7,135 nt of DNA from Candidatus Hodarchaeota archaeon (GTDB taxonomy: Archaea > Asgardarchaeota > Heimdallarchaeia > Hodarchaeales > YT1-057), in NCBI GenBank assembly GCA_016839955.1, contig JAEOTI010000272.1:1-7135 (forward strand), written 5' to 3'. The position numbers and the translations under genes were made by a program. A model generated the notes under the pieces. It made no database searches and was not told the origin of the DNA. It saw only the letters and a program-made list of their open reading frames with translations. Shown piece by piece: positions 1 through 7,135 of the stretch; positions within the stretch are counted from its first letter, which is position 1; the number at the start of each line of letters is the position of its first letter.

Positions 1-1565
1 CAGGAAGAGAGCTAAGATCAGAATATAAAAAGTTACGTGAAGGGAAATATTCAGATTTACCAAAGTATTCAAATAGAGAAAATGCTTTGAAAGAACTACA
101 GAAGCTTGAAGAAACCTATCCTGATCAATGTATTCAACAACGAGATGAAGGACAGTTTTTTGGATTTAAAGAAGTGGGAAAGGCTAATCTAGAAAGATTT
201 ACACGATATATCCCAATCCCTGCAGTTAGAGAAGCATCTGAAGATGCAACAGATATGAAAGGTACTCCATTAACAGAAATTATGGACTTAGTGGTACGAA
301 GTGTTTTGGTACAAAGAGAAGACATTATGAAATTACAGGAAGGGACACAAAATCAATATGATCAGATTATGGATCCTAACAAGTTCGAAGAATTACGGAC
401 TCTGGAAAAGAATTTGAATATTACTCTTAGGAATTATGTTCCAGATGCGGGTGTTGAATTAACTTGGTTAAAAAAGGATGTAATTAACATTCCTTTACCC
501 AAAGGAGAAATTAAACTTGTAGAGGACGGATATTCTGCATCTGTCGAACGTGTAGGCCATGGCTTACAACGTGCTTTCATTTTAACTATGCTTCAACTTC
601 TGGCTATTGCACAAGCACCAGTGAAGGAAGAAGTAGAGGAATCTTTAACAGAAACTCCAAACTTAATCATAGGGATTGAGGAACCGGAGCTTTACCAACA
701 TCCTAATAGACAACGACATCTGTCTAAAATCCTCTTAAAACTTGCAATGGAAGGTATAAAAGGAGTGGTAGACAGTACGCAAATTATTTATTGCACACAT
801 TCACCGTTGTTTGTAGATATGAAACGTTTTGACAAAATACGAGTATTTCGTAAATTTCAGATAGATCCTAATAAGCCAAAGCAAACAAAAGTAATTTATA
901 CAACTCTAGATGAAATAGCAAAAATAATAGAAGAAGCAGATGGACAACTTGAGGGTACTTATAGTGGAATGACTCTGGAACCCCGCCTTCAAACACTTAT
1001 GACACCATGGATGAATGAGGGATTTTTTGCTGATGTTGCGGTCTTAGTGGAAGGAGAGGAAGATAGAGCAGCGATACTTGGAGTAGCCAAAGTTCTTAAT
1101 CACGATTTAGAAAGCAAGGGGATTTCTGTAATACCCTGTATGGGAAAAAACAACCTAGATCGACCAACTGCTATTTTCAGAGAATTACAAATTCCAGTGT
1201 ATACAATATGGGATAGTGATAATGGAAGTAAAGATGCAAAACCAGAAGATAATCATAGATTACTAAGGCTCTTTAATCAAGACACTGAGGATTATCCAGA
1301 GAAAGTCTCAAATAACTTTACTTGTTTTAAAAAGGATCTTAATACCACACTATGTACAGAGATAGGTGATCAGCTTTTTAATAACCTTTTAGAGGCATCT
1401 TGTGAAAAATATAACTTAGGCAAGAAAAAATATGCATATAAAAATCCAATTGTTATCCAAGCAATAATTGAGGAAGCTCAAAAGAAGGGACAGTCTAGTA
1501 AAACTCTAGAAAATATCATTTCTCATATTATCCGTCTTAAAGAAAAAATGGAGTTTCAACCTTGA
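1..1565 (+). CDS. OLD-family ATP-dependent endonuclease (ABC/AAA ATPase + TOPRIM), 5'-truncated by the window edge
   Basis: The reading frame is open from the left edge (first full codon at nt 3) to TGA at 1563-1565, giving 520 visible residues; numbering here starts at that codon. It shows an ATPase C-terminal half: a signature-like VGHGLQR (about 184-190), a Walker B with acidic pair IEEPELYQHP (E226, E227), and an H-loop CTHSP (H266). A TOPRIM domain follows: LVEGEED (E350), a Gly turn GKNN (381-384) and the metal-binding DSD (404-406), then a helical C-terminus. This order is that of OLD/GajA-like nucleases, in which ATP turnover is thought to control DNA cleavage or nicking. The P-loop is not visible and should lie upstream. 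The TTG at nt 87 could open a shorter frame, but conserved-looking sequence continues before it and a start there would omit Walker A. The gene overlaps the kinase-helicase gene by 4 nt, so they are probably co-transcribed. Family assignment is secure; a role in phage defence is inferred from context. Confidence 0.88.
   Translation, partial: GRELRSEYKKLREGKYSDLPKYSNRENALKELQKLEETYPDQCIQQRDEGQFFGFKEVGKANLERFTRYIPIPAVREASEDATDMKGTPLTEIMDLVVRSVLVQREDIMKLQEGTQNQYDQIMDPNKFEELRTLEKNLNITLRNYVPDAGVELTWLKKDVINIPLPKGEIKLVEDGYSASVERVGHGLQRAFILTMLQLLAIAQAPVKEEVEESLTETPNLIIGIEEPELYQHPNRQRHLSKILLKLAMEGIKGVVDSTQIIYCTHSPLFVDMKRFDKIRVFRKFQIDPNKPKQTKVIYTTLDEIAKIIEEADGQLEGTYSGMTLEPRLQTLMTPWMNEGFFADVAVLVEGEEDRAAILGVAKVLNHDLESKGISVIPCMGKNNLDRPTAIFRELQIPVYTIWDSDNGSKDAKPEDNHRLLRLFNQDTEDYPEKVSNNFTCFKKDLNTTLCTEIGDQLFNNLLEASCEKYNLGKKKYAYKNPIVIQAIIEEAQKKGQSSKTLENIISHIIRLKEKMEFQP
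1550..1565 (+). promoter_or_regulatory. Ribosome binding site and TTGA stop/start overlap coupling the OLD gene to the kinase-helicase gene
   Basis: GGAG at 1550-1553 lies 8 nt before TTG at 1562-1564. The bases TTGA (1562-1565) contain both this start and the TGA stop of the upstream gene. The next in-frame ATG is about 135 codons downstream, inside the kinase-like domain, so TTG is the only reasonable start. The arrangement is typical of translational coupling, with ribosomes finishing the OLD gene re-initiating on the next one. This supports a fixed expression ratio and a functional link between the two proteins. Confidence 0.75.
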
Positions 1566-4500
1566 CTACGTTTCTAGCAGGCAGGTATGATGTAAATCAA
1601 GAGATTACAGACTATGATTCAATAACGAACGTTCTAGGATCGCCTATAAAAACTTTTCACTGTCATGATAATATCTCAAACCAAAAAGTCGTTCTTAAAG
1701 CCATATCATTTCCTAAAGACCCACGTTTACATGATTTGGCCATTAATATTTGGGAACAGGATATTAGGTTATCAAGAAAGGCTATATCAACAGGTAATGG
1801 TTTAAGTTTACTAAAATTGTTGGATGCAAGACTTGATCAGACTGAAGGACTGCTAATAGTAGTGTTAGAATATTATGAAGATACTTTATCCAGTTTTATT
1901 GATTCAAATTCAAATAATAAACTCTTTTCAAAAGAAATTGATTCAAGAAGAAAATTTTGGGAAATGTTTTTACAACTAACACAAGGTCTAGATGCACTAC
2001 ATGATTCAGGACTACTTCATCGCAGTATTTCTCCTAAGAGTATTTTCCTTACTGATGATGAAAAAGTCCCGCTTCGCTTAGGTAATTTTATTTGGGGAGT
2101 ATATCTTCATTCATTGGTACAAGTACTTAGTAAAAAGGATAAAATACTTTCCGGAGAAAGGATTTGGGACATCTATTGTGCCCCTGAAATTGTACCATAT
2201 TCTGATGAAACTAGGACAAAAAAAGGAGAAACTTTCACATCAGATTTGTTCGCATTAGGAATGGTTATCACTCATTGTCTATTGCATGAGTTTCCAACCA
2301 TAGAACCTAGTGATTTAAGAATCCGTTATGAATTGATTAATGAAATCAGAGAAGAAATTTTGAACTCTGATGTCTTCATCTTAGAAGAAGAAAGAGAATT
2401 ACTTCTTAGTCTTGTGGATGTAAATAGGATTAATAGACCGTCTTCTACAAAGAGATTATTAGAACTGATAAGTGGGATTATAAATAGTCTTGTCAAAGAA
2501 GAAGATTTTGAAATTCTAGATAAATTGCCAATTTCATTTGATTCAAGACCAGGAAGCTACTTTTGGAGAGATTTGGAACGAGTAATTGACAAAGATTTAG
2601 CAGAAATCTCCAAAAAATTACAAGTATTTTTGGATGAAGAATTTAAGGGTTGCTTTGTTTATCCAACATTTAATAAGAATTTTCCATTGTGTATAGTAAG
2701 TTTAAATGATATATGCTACCAGTTTAGACCAAAATATAGTGCAATACGTGGCAGAGAAAATTTAACTGTAGCAGATCTCAAAATTCCACCTTTTTATTAC
2801 CAAGAAAAAAACCTAAAAACAATAAAATCAGTAAAGCCAATCGCAATACTGAAGGAAGGAGTATTTATAACAGATTTTCCTTATCAAAATTATTCTACTT
2901 CGAAATGGGGAAGCCTGTTCAGTATTGCAAGGTCAATGATTGCAGAAAGTGAACACGATCCCTCTAAAGATGTTTCAAATTTTATAGATAGGTTATTTCT
3001 AATTTTAGATGCTCAAAAAGTTTTAGATAGTAAGAATATATTGAAATATAGAATAAAGTCTTCAATGGATAAAAAGGAAAGTGAATTTGAAGAAATTACT
3101 ATTGAAAATATAGATTCTGAAGGTCATGAAAATTCTATTGGAAAATTAAATTTATTAGATTTTATACGGGAAATTCGAGAAAAAAGTTCAGGTAAGGTAG
3201 AATTAAGTTTAGAAAGTTCACCTTATGCAGAATTTGATGAAGCACGTATTTGGGAAGTTATACTAGCTAATCCTAGAGATAACGAAATAACACTTAAACG
3301 AAAAAAAACTAAAAGAGGTAGAAGAGCTCCACAAGTTGGATTTATAAGACCTTCAGAACTGAGGTTAGGTATTCATCTTTATAAAAGGAAAAGATGGGGA
3401 ATAATCGACTTAAAGGAAAATAGGTCATTATTAGATGTATTACTATTTCCAAGAAGCACCTTATTTAGTTTAGGTCTTCCAGAAATTAATGAGGATCCTC
3501 TTGTCGACAGAATTCAGAATACCATACCGATGTTCCTCGTACAAGGACCACCTGGGACAGGAAAAACTTGGTTAGCTTCAAAGATATTGGAAACTATCTT
3601 ACTAAAAGAACCAAGTTCTCGAATCTTATTAGCTGCTCATGATCACGAACCTTTAGATAATCTTCTAGAAACTGTGATAGAACTCTTACAGAATCCTGAA
3701 ATAAATAAATATTATCCACCATTAGCTATACGATTATTATCTCCAGATAGAGAACTTGAATATGAACCTGATGCAATAATACGTCAATATGCTCCTCATA
3801 AAGTAACTAAAACGATCCTATCAACTGTAAAATCCCTAATTGACCAAAATCAATTGACCTTAGATGATGATTTGCTAAAAATATGGAAGGAAGAAGTAGA
3901 AAGGAATATTGAAAATTTAAGTTTCGATTGGATTGATCTAATCCAAAGAAGTTCAAATATTGTCTTTTCATCAGCAACTTCTGCTAAGCTACATTTTCTT
4001 AAGAGAAATGCTCCTCCATTTGACTGGGTTATTATTGAGGAAGCAGGAAAAGCTTATATAACAGAATTAATTTTGCCTATGAATTTAGGACAACGATGGT
4101 TACTCATTGGAGACCAAAAACAACTACCACCTTATCAACATAGGGAGATAAATCAAATTATCTCAAATATTATTGAAGAAAAAGAAAATCTTAGTGATTC
4201 AGACTCAATAGAACTACAAAAGACGAAAGAAACGCTTGCAGGAGAAACTAAATATTTTGATGACTTATACAGAAGGTTTGAGTCTACTTCAATTTTCTAT
4301 TCAACAGATGAGCATTCTCGAGCGTGTGACCAATTAAAAAAACAGTGGAGATTACCACCTAAAATAAGTGATATGATTTCTACTATCTTTTATGACGGCA
4401 TATTATTTGAACATGAGAAAGAGGCTCCAAACATTGGTGATCCCTTTAAGAAACCAGATTTTATAGCAAATCATGAACTAATATGGATTAATATCCCCTA

Positions 4501-5011
4501 TTGTACTACTTTTAGAGATGCAGGAGAAAAGATTCTCCCAAATGGAGGGCATTTGAATAATTATGAAAGTAAAATAATTGCGATAATACTGAAATCACTT
4601 ATTCCTAATGAATCTAATCAAAAAATAGATTTGGCGATAATAACACCATATAAGGATCAAAAAGAACTTTTATCTACCAATTTAAAATCAATTGAAACAC
4701 ATCTTGATCATATATTTCTTCCTTCTCTTTGTTTTACTGTTGATAGTTATCAAGGTAGACAGGCTGACATTACTATAGTTTCTTTAGTCAGAAACAATGA
4801 TAATGAGGATATAAGAAGAGCTTTGGGATTTACGATAAATGAAGAAAGATTAAATGTCCTGTTTTCACGATCTAAGAAACGATTAATTGTTGTAGGTTGT
4901 ATAGAGCAATTTGAGATATTTAATGAAGAGTCAGAAGCCTGTGCAATTAATGAAATTATTCAATACTTTAGAACTCATGGGAAAATAATAGATGCAAAGG
5001 AATTATTGTAA
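1562..5011 (+). CDS. mkoA: MkoA-like fusion: N-terminal kinase-like domain + C-terminal SF1 (COG1112) helicase
   Basis: This is a 1149-residue protein. Residues about 1-310 are a Ser/Thr-kinase fold: VVLKA Lys46, alpha-C Glu65, catalytic-loop position HRSISPKS (153-160), NFI in place of DFG (175-177), CAPE (206-209) and SDLFALG (227-233). Residues about 310-560 match nothing I recognise. Residues about 560-625 look like a basic 1B/stalk-type insert. The SF1 helicase core follows: Walker A GPPGTGKT (662-669, Lys668), Ia AAHDH (691-695), Walker B IIEEAGK (Glu826, Glu827), III GDQKQLPP (850-857), QWRLPP (928-933), IITPYKDQ (1026-1033), V DSYQGRQAD (1061-1069) and VI RLNVLFSRSKK (1096-1106). All helicase motifs look intact, so ATP-driven RNA or DNA translocation is expected. 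Kinase fused to a COG1112 helicase, next to a PLD gene, is the type I Mokosh architecture as I recall it. The kinase half lacks catalytic residues. It starts at TTG 1562 behind GGAG, overlaps the OLD gene, and lies 1 nt before the PLD gene. The symbol is assigned by architecture, not alignment. Confidence 0.82.
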   Translation: MTTFLAGRYDVNQEITDYDSITNVLGSPIKTFHCHDNISNQKVVLKAISFPKDPRLHDLAINIWEQDIRLSRKAISTGNGLSLLKLLDARLDQTEGLLIVVLEYYEDTLSSFIDSNSNNKLFSKEIDSRRKFWEMFLQLTQGLDALHDSGLLHRSISPKSIFLTDDEKVPLRLGNFIWGVYLHSLVQVLSKKDKILSGERIWDIYCAPEIVPYSDETRTKKGETFTSDLFALGMVITHCLLHEFPTIEPSDLRIRYELINEIREEILNSDVFILEEERELLLSLVDVNRINRPSSTKRLLELISGIINSLVKEEDFEILDKLPISFDSRPGSYFWRDLERVIDKDLAEISKKLQVFLDEEFKGCFVYPTFNKNFPLCIVSLNDICYQFRPKYSAIRGRENLTVADLKIPPFYYQEKNLKTIKSVKPIAILKEGVFITDFPYQNYSTSKWGSLFSIARSMIAESEHDPSKDVSNFIDRLFLILDAQKVLDSKNILKYRIKSSMDKKESEFEEITIENIDSEGHENSIGKLNLLDFIREIREKSSGKVELSLESSPYAEFDEARIWEVILANPRDNEITLKRKKTKRGRRAPQVGFIRPSELRLGIHLYKRKRWGIIDLKENRSLLDVLLFPRSTLFSLGLPEINEDPLVDRIQNTIPMFLVQGPPGTGKTWLASKILETILLKEPSSRILLAAHDHEPLDNLLETVIELLQNPEINKYYPPLAIRLLSPDRELEYEPDAIIRQYAPHKVTKTILSTVKSLIDQNQLTLDDDLLKIWKEEVERNIENLSFDWIDLIQRSSNIVFSSATSAKLHFLKRNAPPFDWVIIEEAGKAYITELILPMNLGQRWLLIGDQKQLPPYQHREINQIISNIIEEKENLSDSDSIELQKTKETLAGETKYFDDLYRRFESTSIFYSTDEHSRACDQLKKQWRLPPKISDMISTIFYDGILFEHEKEAPNIGDPFKKPDFIANHELIWINIPYCTTFRDAGEKILPNGGHLNNYESKIIAIILKSLIPNESNQKIDLAIITPYKDQKELLSTNLKSIETHLDHIFLPSLCFTVDSYQGRQADITIVSLVRNNDNEDIRRALGFTINEERLNVLFSRSKKRLIVVGCIEQFEIFNEESEACAINEIIQYFRTHGKIIDAKELL

Positions 5012-5015
5012 TATG
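4996..5015 (+). promoter_or_regulatory. Ribosome binding site for the PLD nuclease gene
   Basis: AAAGGA at 4996-5001 lies inside the last codons of the helicase gene, 11 nt before ATG 5013-5015. Only one base separates the helicase stop TAA (5009-5011) from this ATG, which supports coupled translation. The spacing is a little long. In-frame ATGs at 5022, 5043 and 5064 are alternatives; the one at 5064 has GCAGG 8 nt upstream and begins where the protein starts to look domain-like (MRYILVPTT). The true start is therefore 5013 or, less likely, 5064. Confidence 0.5.
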
Positions 5016-7135
5016 CGGTCAATGACAGATGAGAAACGAGACATGGATAAGCAGGCAGTGATAATGAGATATATTTTAGTACCTACTACTGTCTATGGGG
5101 GAAAAGTACAAATTAAAGAAAAAGAAACACTTTCAAAATTCCATAAATTAGTTTTGAGGTATATTGCTAGAAATAATAACCTAATCGAAGTATTAACTGG
5201 ATTTGGGCTGAATCCAAGAATAATGAATGATGTTATTGTTCATTTATTATACAATAATTTGATTATCCTGGATCTAAATAACAACTATATTGATGTTGTA
5301 GATGAAGTTGCTAATCGAATTCAAGAAGAAAGTCTAGACGAGTTCTTACAGGAAGGGCAATCAAAAGAAATTTATGTAGAATGGGTTCAGGAGAGAATTT
5401 CAGGACAAATTATTTCAGAAGATCTTGTAAAAGATTATTATTTCTCAGAAAGAGCAATTGATCCTTCTGAAGTTATTGATATGAGGGATACTGGAAGAGA
5501 TAGAATTATTTCTTTGAAAGAGTATTCTTCTACGATTTTAATCAAAGCAGTTAAATTCTATCTTAAATCTAAAGAACGAGATGAAAAAACAAATATAATT
5601 GAGAAAGTTGAACGAATTTCAGATTTACATTTGGTGAAAAACCAACCTTTATACCTTCCTATAAAAAAGATAAAACAAGAAGGTAAAGAACTATATTTTT
5701 TGAATACTCCTGGATTACCAGATGCTTTCGTTGATAATTTAACTAATAAATTAAATAATGAGGTAATCGAATTTGCCTCAGATTATTTAGAACCTATCCT
5801 CGATCCAATTGTTCAATATACATTTACTGGGTTCATAAAATACTGGCAAAAATTATCAAATCGATTTTTTGCTTTAAAGAAAAAAGGATTGAAAAAGAGA
5901 GAACAATTAAGGTTTGCTAAAGAAATACTTGAAATCTTAACAAATGAGAAGTCAGTCTATTTAGAAATTGTCAAAGATCACCTTAAAAGTCTGAATGAGA
6001 TACGTACAATTTCTTTTAAAGGTCAAGACATTCTCCAAGAACTTTCGAAGGCGATTGAAGACGCTCAGGATTTCATAATCATAGGATCTGCTTTTATTGG
6101 TATATCTACTGTCCAAAAACTTAGAAATGTATTTCAAAAAGCCATTGAACGAGATATTAAAGTTTTGTTAATATGGGGTTTATCAGAAATTGAAGAACAG
6201 GAAGATTTAACTAAAAAAATGACTGAAATAACAGAATATCTTAATAATACTTATAATTCAGATTCTATTCAATTATTATTGGCTAAAAAACCATTTCATA
6301 GCAAATTCGTTGTGATCGATTGTTCCACAATATGGATAACTAGTTGTAATTTACTAAGTGCAGATTTTTCTAGTGATACAATAGAAGCTAATGTCATCAT
6401 AAAAGATGGTCAATTGCCAATAGAAATATGTGAATACGCACTTGATAAGATAGAAAAGACAACAACATATTATGACTGGTTTTATGATTATTTAAATAGT
6501 AAAAAAGAAAATTTCATGGAAAATTTAAACAAAAATCGATTAGATTTACTTGCTCTTGTGGATAGTCAATACCAATCCGTTATTACTTCTATAGAAACAT
6601 TTTTAGCAGAGTTTAGTGACGAAAATTTGGAAGAGATTTTGTCTCTGATAAAAAAATGGAATAATACGCTAAAAAGAATAAAAAAATATCCTTCTGGAGT
6701 ACTAATAGAGACTTTAGAACATAGAAGATTACTATTAGCGTGCTTACGAAATGTTTCAAATCAAATAATTATTTCTTCAGATAGGATTCGATCAGAAGCA
6801 ATAACCCCACCTTTTAGAAAACACTTGAGAGAAGCTATTGAAAGAGATGTGAAAATAAAAATACTTTGGGGGAGGGAAACAGAATTTGAGGATGGAACGC
6901 AAAAAGAATTATATGAAATTATACAAACAATTAAGCAACTTAAACAAGACCTGGAAGGTAAAATTGAGATAAAGGAGCAACCTTCAGGAATTCATGCAAA
7001 AATATTATCCTTTGATTCTACAGTTCTATTAATTACAAGTTACAATTTACTTGCATTTGGGGGGACAAAAAGGAGAGATACAACGATTTCGGGGGAATTA
7101 GGTATTGTAATTAATTCAAAAGTTGAAACTGCTTA
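5013..7135 (+). CDS. mkoB: MkoB-like phospholipase D-family nuclease with N-terminal winged helix, 3'-truncated by the window edge
   Basis: The frame is open from ATG 5013 to the right edge, giving 707 whole codons plus two bases. Residues about 40-95 look like a winged helix-turn-helix (LSKFHKLVLRYIARN, then NPRIMNDVIVHLLYNNLI). Residues about 100-335 are helical and unassigned. Two PLD half-domains follow, at about 339-470 and from 567 to the edge. Each has a conserved strand segment (AIERDIKVLLIWG at 377, AIERDVKIKILWG at 608) and a complete HxKx4D motif: H429/K431/D436 and H661/K663/D668. Each HKD is followed by an ITS-x-NLL strand and a downstream Glu (IEAN, SGEL). Paired HKDs form one active site in PLD nucleases that cleave DNA or RNA through a phosphohistidine intermediate, usually without a metal. 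I see no signal peptide or membrane segment, so it should be cytoplasmic. Adjacency to the kinase-helicase fits MkoB of type I Mokosh. The fold ends soon after the second HKD, so probably only a short tail is missing. A true lipase role is unlikely in this context. Confidence 0.82.
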   Translation, partial: MRSMTDEKRDMDKQAVIMRYILVPTTVYGGKVQIKEKETLSKFHKLVLRYIARNNNLIEVLTGFGLNPRIMNDVIVHLLYNNLIILDLNNNYIDVVDEVANRIQEESLDEFLQEGQSKEIYVEWVQERISGQIISEDLVKDYYFSERAIDPSEVIDMRDTGRDRIISLKEYSSTILIKAVKFYLKSKERDEKTNIIEKVERISDLHLVKNQPLYLPIKKIKQEGKELYFLNTPGLPDAFVDNLTNKLNNEVIEFASDYLEPILDPIVQYTFTGFIKYWQKLSNRFFALKKKGLKKREQLRFAKEILEILTNEKSVYLEIVKDHLKSLNEIRTISFKGQDILQELSKAIEDAQDFIIIGSAFIGISTVQKLRNVFQKAIERDIKVLLIWGLSEIEEQEDLTKKMTEITEYLNNTYNSDSIQLLLAKKPFHSKFVVIDCSTIWITSCNLLSADFSSDTIEANVIIKDGQLPIEICEYALDKIEKTTTYYDWFYDYLNSKKENFMENLNKNRLDLLALVDSQYQSVITSIETFLAEFSDENLEEILSLIKKWNNTLKRIKKYPSGVLIETLEHRRLLLACLRNVSNQIIISSDRIRSEAITPPFRKHLREAIERDVKIKILWGRETEFEDGTQKELYEIIQTIKQLKQDLEGKIEIKEQPSGIHAKILSFDSTVLLITSYNLLAFGGTKRRDTTISGELGIVINSKVETA
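6027..7120 (+). repeat. Internal protein-level duplication: two PLD half-domains
   Basis: The two halves of the PLD gene align by eye over the same series of elements: a helix, a strand, AIERD-(I/V)-K, a strand ending in WG, a variable helical segment, HxKx4D, ITS-x-NLL, and a final strand with Glu. The HKD histidines are 232 residues apart (429 and 661). A helical spacer of about 95 residues separates the halves. The similarity is in the protein; I see no long nucleotide repeat, so the duplication is old. It suggests that one chain forms the bilobed active site, rather than two chains each giving one HKD. Confidence 0.75.

Noticed and set aside
82..89. ATG at 82 or TTG at 87 as the start of the first gene
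   Set aside because: ATG 82 is out of frame and reaches TGA after one codon. TTG 87 is in frame, but the frame is open to the left edge and a protein starting there would lack Walker A; the gene more likely begins upstream.
134..325. 63-codon ORF on the minus strand
   Set aside because: It lies wholly inside the conserved ATPase coding region, has no visible ribosome binding site and has low-complexity Ser/Thr composition; it is a shadow of the OLD gene.
1500..1620. Promoter or terminator between the OLD and kinase-helicase genes
   Set aside because: There is no intergenic space (4-nt overlap), no inverted repeat with a T-run and no convincing -35/-10 pair; AT-rich sequence here gives weak -10-like matches everywhere.
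3301..3308. Run of eight A in a CGA AAA AAA ACT context, a possible slippage site separating the kinase part from the helicase
   Set aside because: A -1 slip would reach TAA almost at once and a +1 slip ends soon after, giving a helicase-less product. However, A-runs are common in AT-rich genes and I see no downstream structure or upstream stimulator.
1..5011. Gabija (GajA plus GajB)
   Set aside because: The first gene resembles GajA in architecture, but the partner helicase has COG1112/UPF1-like motifs (QWRLPP, DSYQGRQAD, NVLFSRSKK), is fused to a kinase-like domain and is far longer than UvrD-like GajB.

Overview
The window is AT-rich (about one third G+C by eye). Codon use is AT-biased (many AGA, ATA, TTA and AAA codons), ribosome binding sites are GGAG/AAGGA-like, and one gene starts at a TTG that follows a good ribosome binding site. 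This suggests a low-GC Gram-positive bacterium (Bacillota), but no gene here fixes the genus. The three genes all lie on the + strand with almost no intergenic DNA, and both outer genes run off the window.

Layout: (1) nt 1-1565 is the 3' part of an OLD-family gene, with an ABC/AAA-type ATPase followed by a TOPRIM nuclease domain. Its Walker A region lies upstream of the window. (2) nt 1562-5011 is a 1149-residue fusion of an N-terminal Ser/Thr-kinase-like domain and a C-terminal superfamily 1 helicase of the UPF1/DNA2-like COG1112 type. (3) nt 5013-7135 is a protein of more than 700 residues with an N-terminal winged-helix-like segment and two phospholipase D (HKD) nuclease half-domains. It is cut by the right edge, apparently close to its C-terminus.

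Genes 2 and 3 match my recollection of the type I Mokosh anti-phage system: MkoA is kinase plus COG1112 helicase, and MkoB is a PLD nuclease. The upstream OLD-type gene overlaps mkoA by 4 nt (TTGA) and so looks translationally coupled to it. It is not part of Mokosh as I know it. It is also not a standard Gabija pair, because the helicase partner is not UvrD-like. The most interesting reading is a three-component defence operon in which an ATPase-TOPRIM nuclease acts with a kinase-helicase and a PLD nuclease.

A second point is that the kinase domain appears catalytically dead. HRD reads HRS, the catalytic-loop Asn is Ser, and DFG reads NFI, while the Lys, the alpha-C Glu and APE remain. It therefore looks like a pseudokinase sensor or scaffold.

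I saw no tRNA, rRNA, CRISPR array, insertion sequence, promoter or terminator. No stretch of 300 bases is without a gene.
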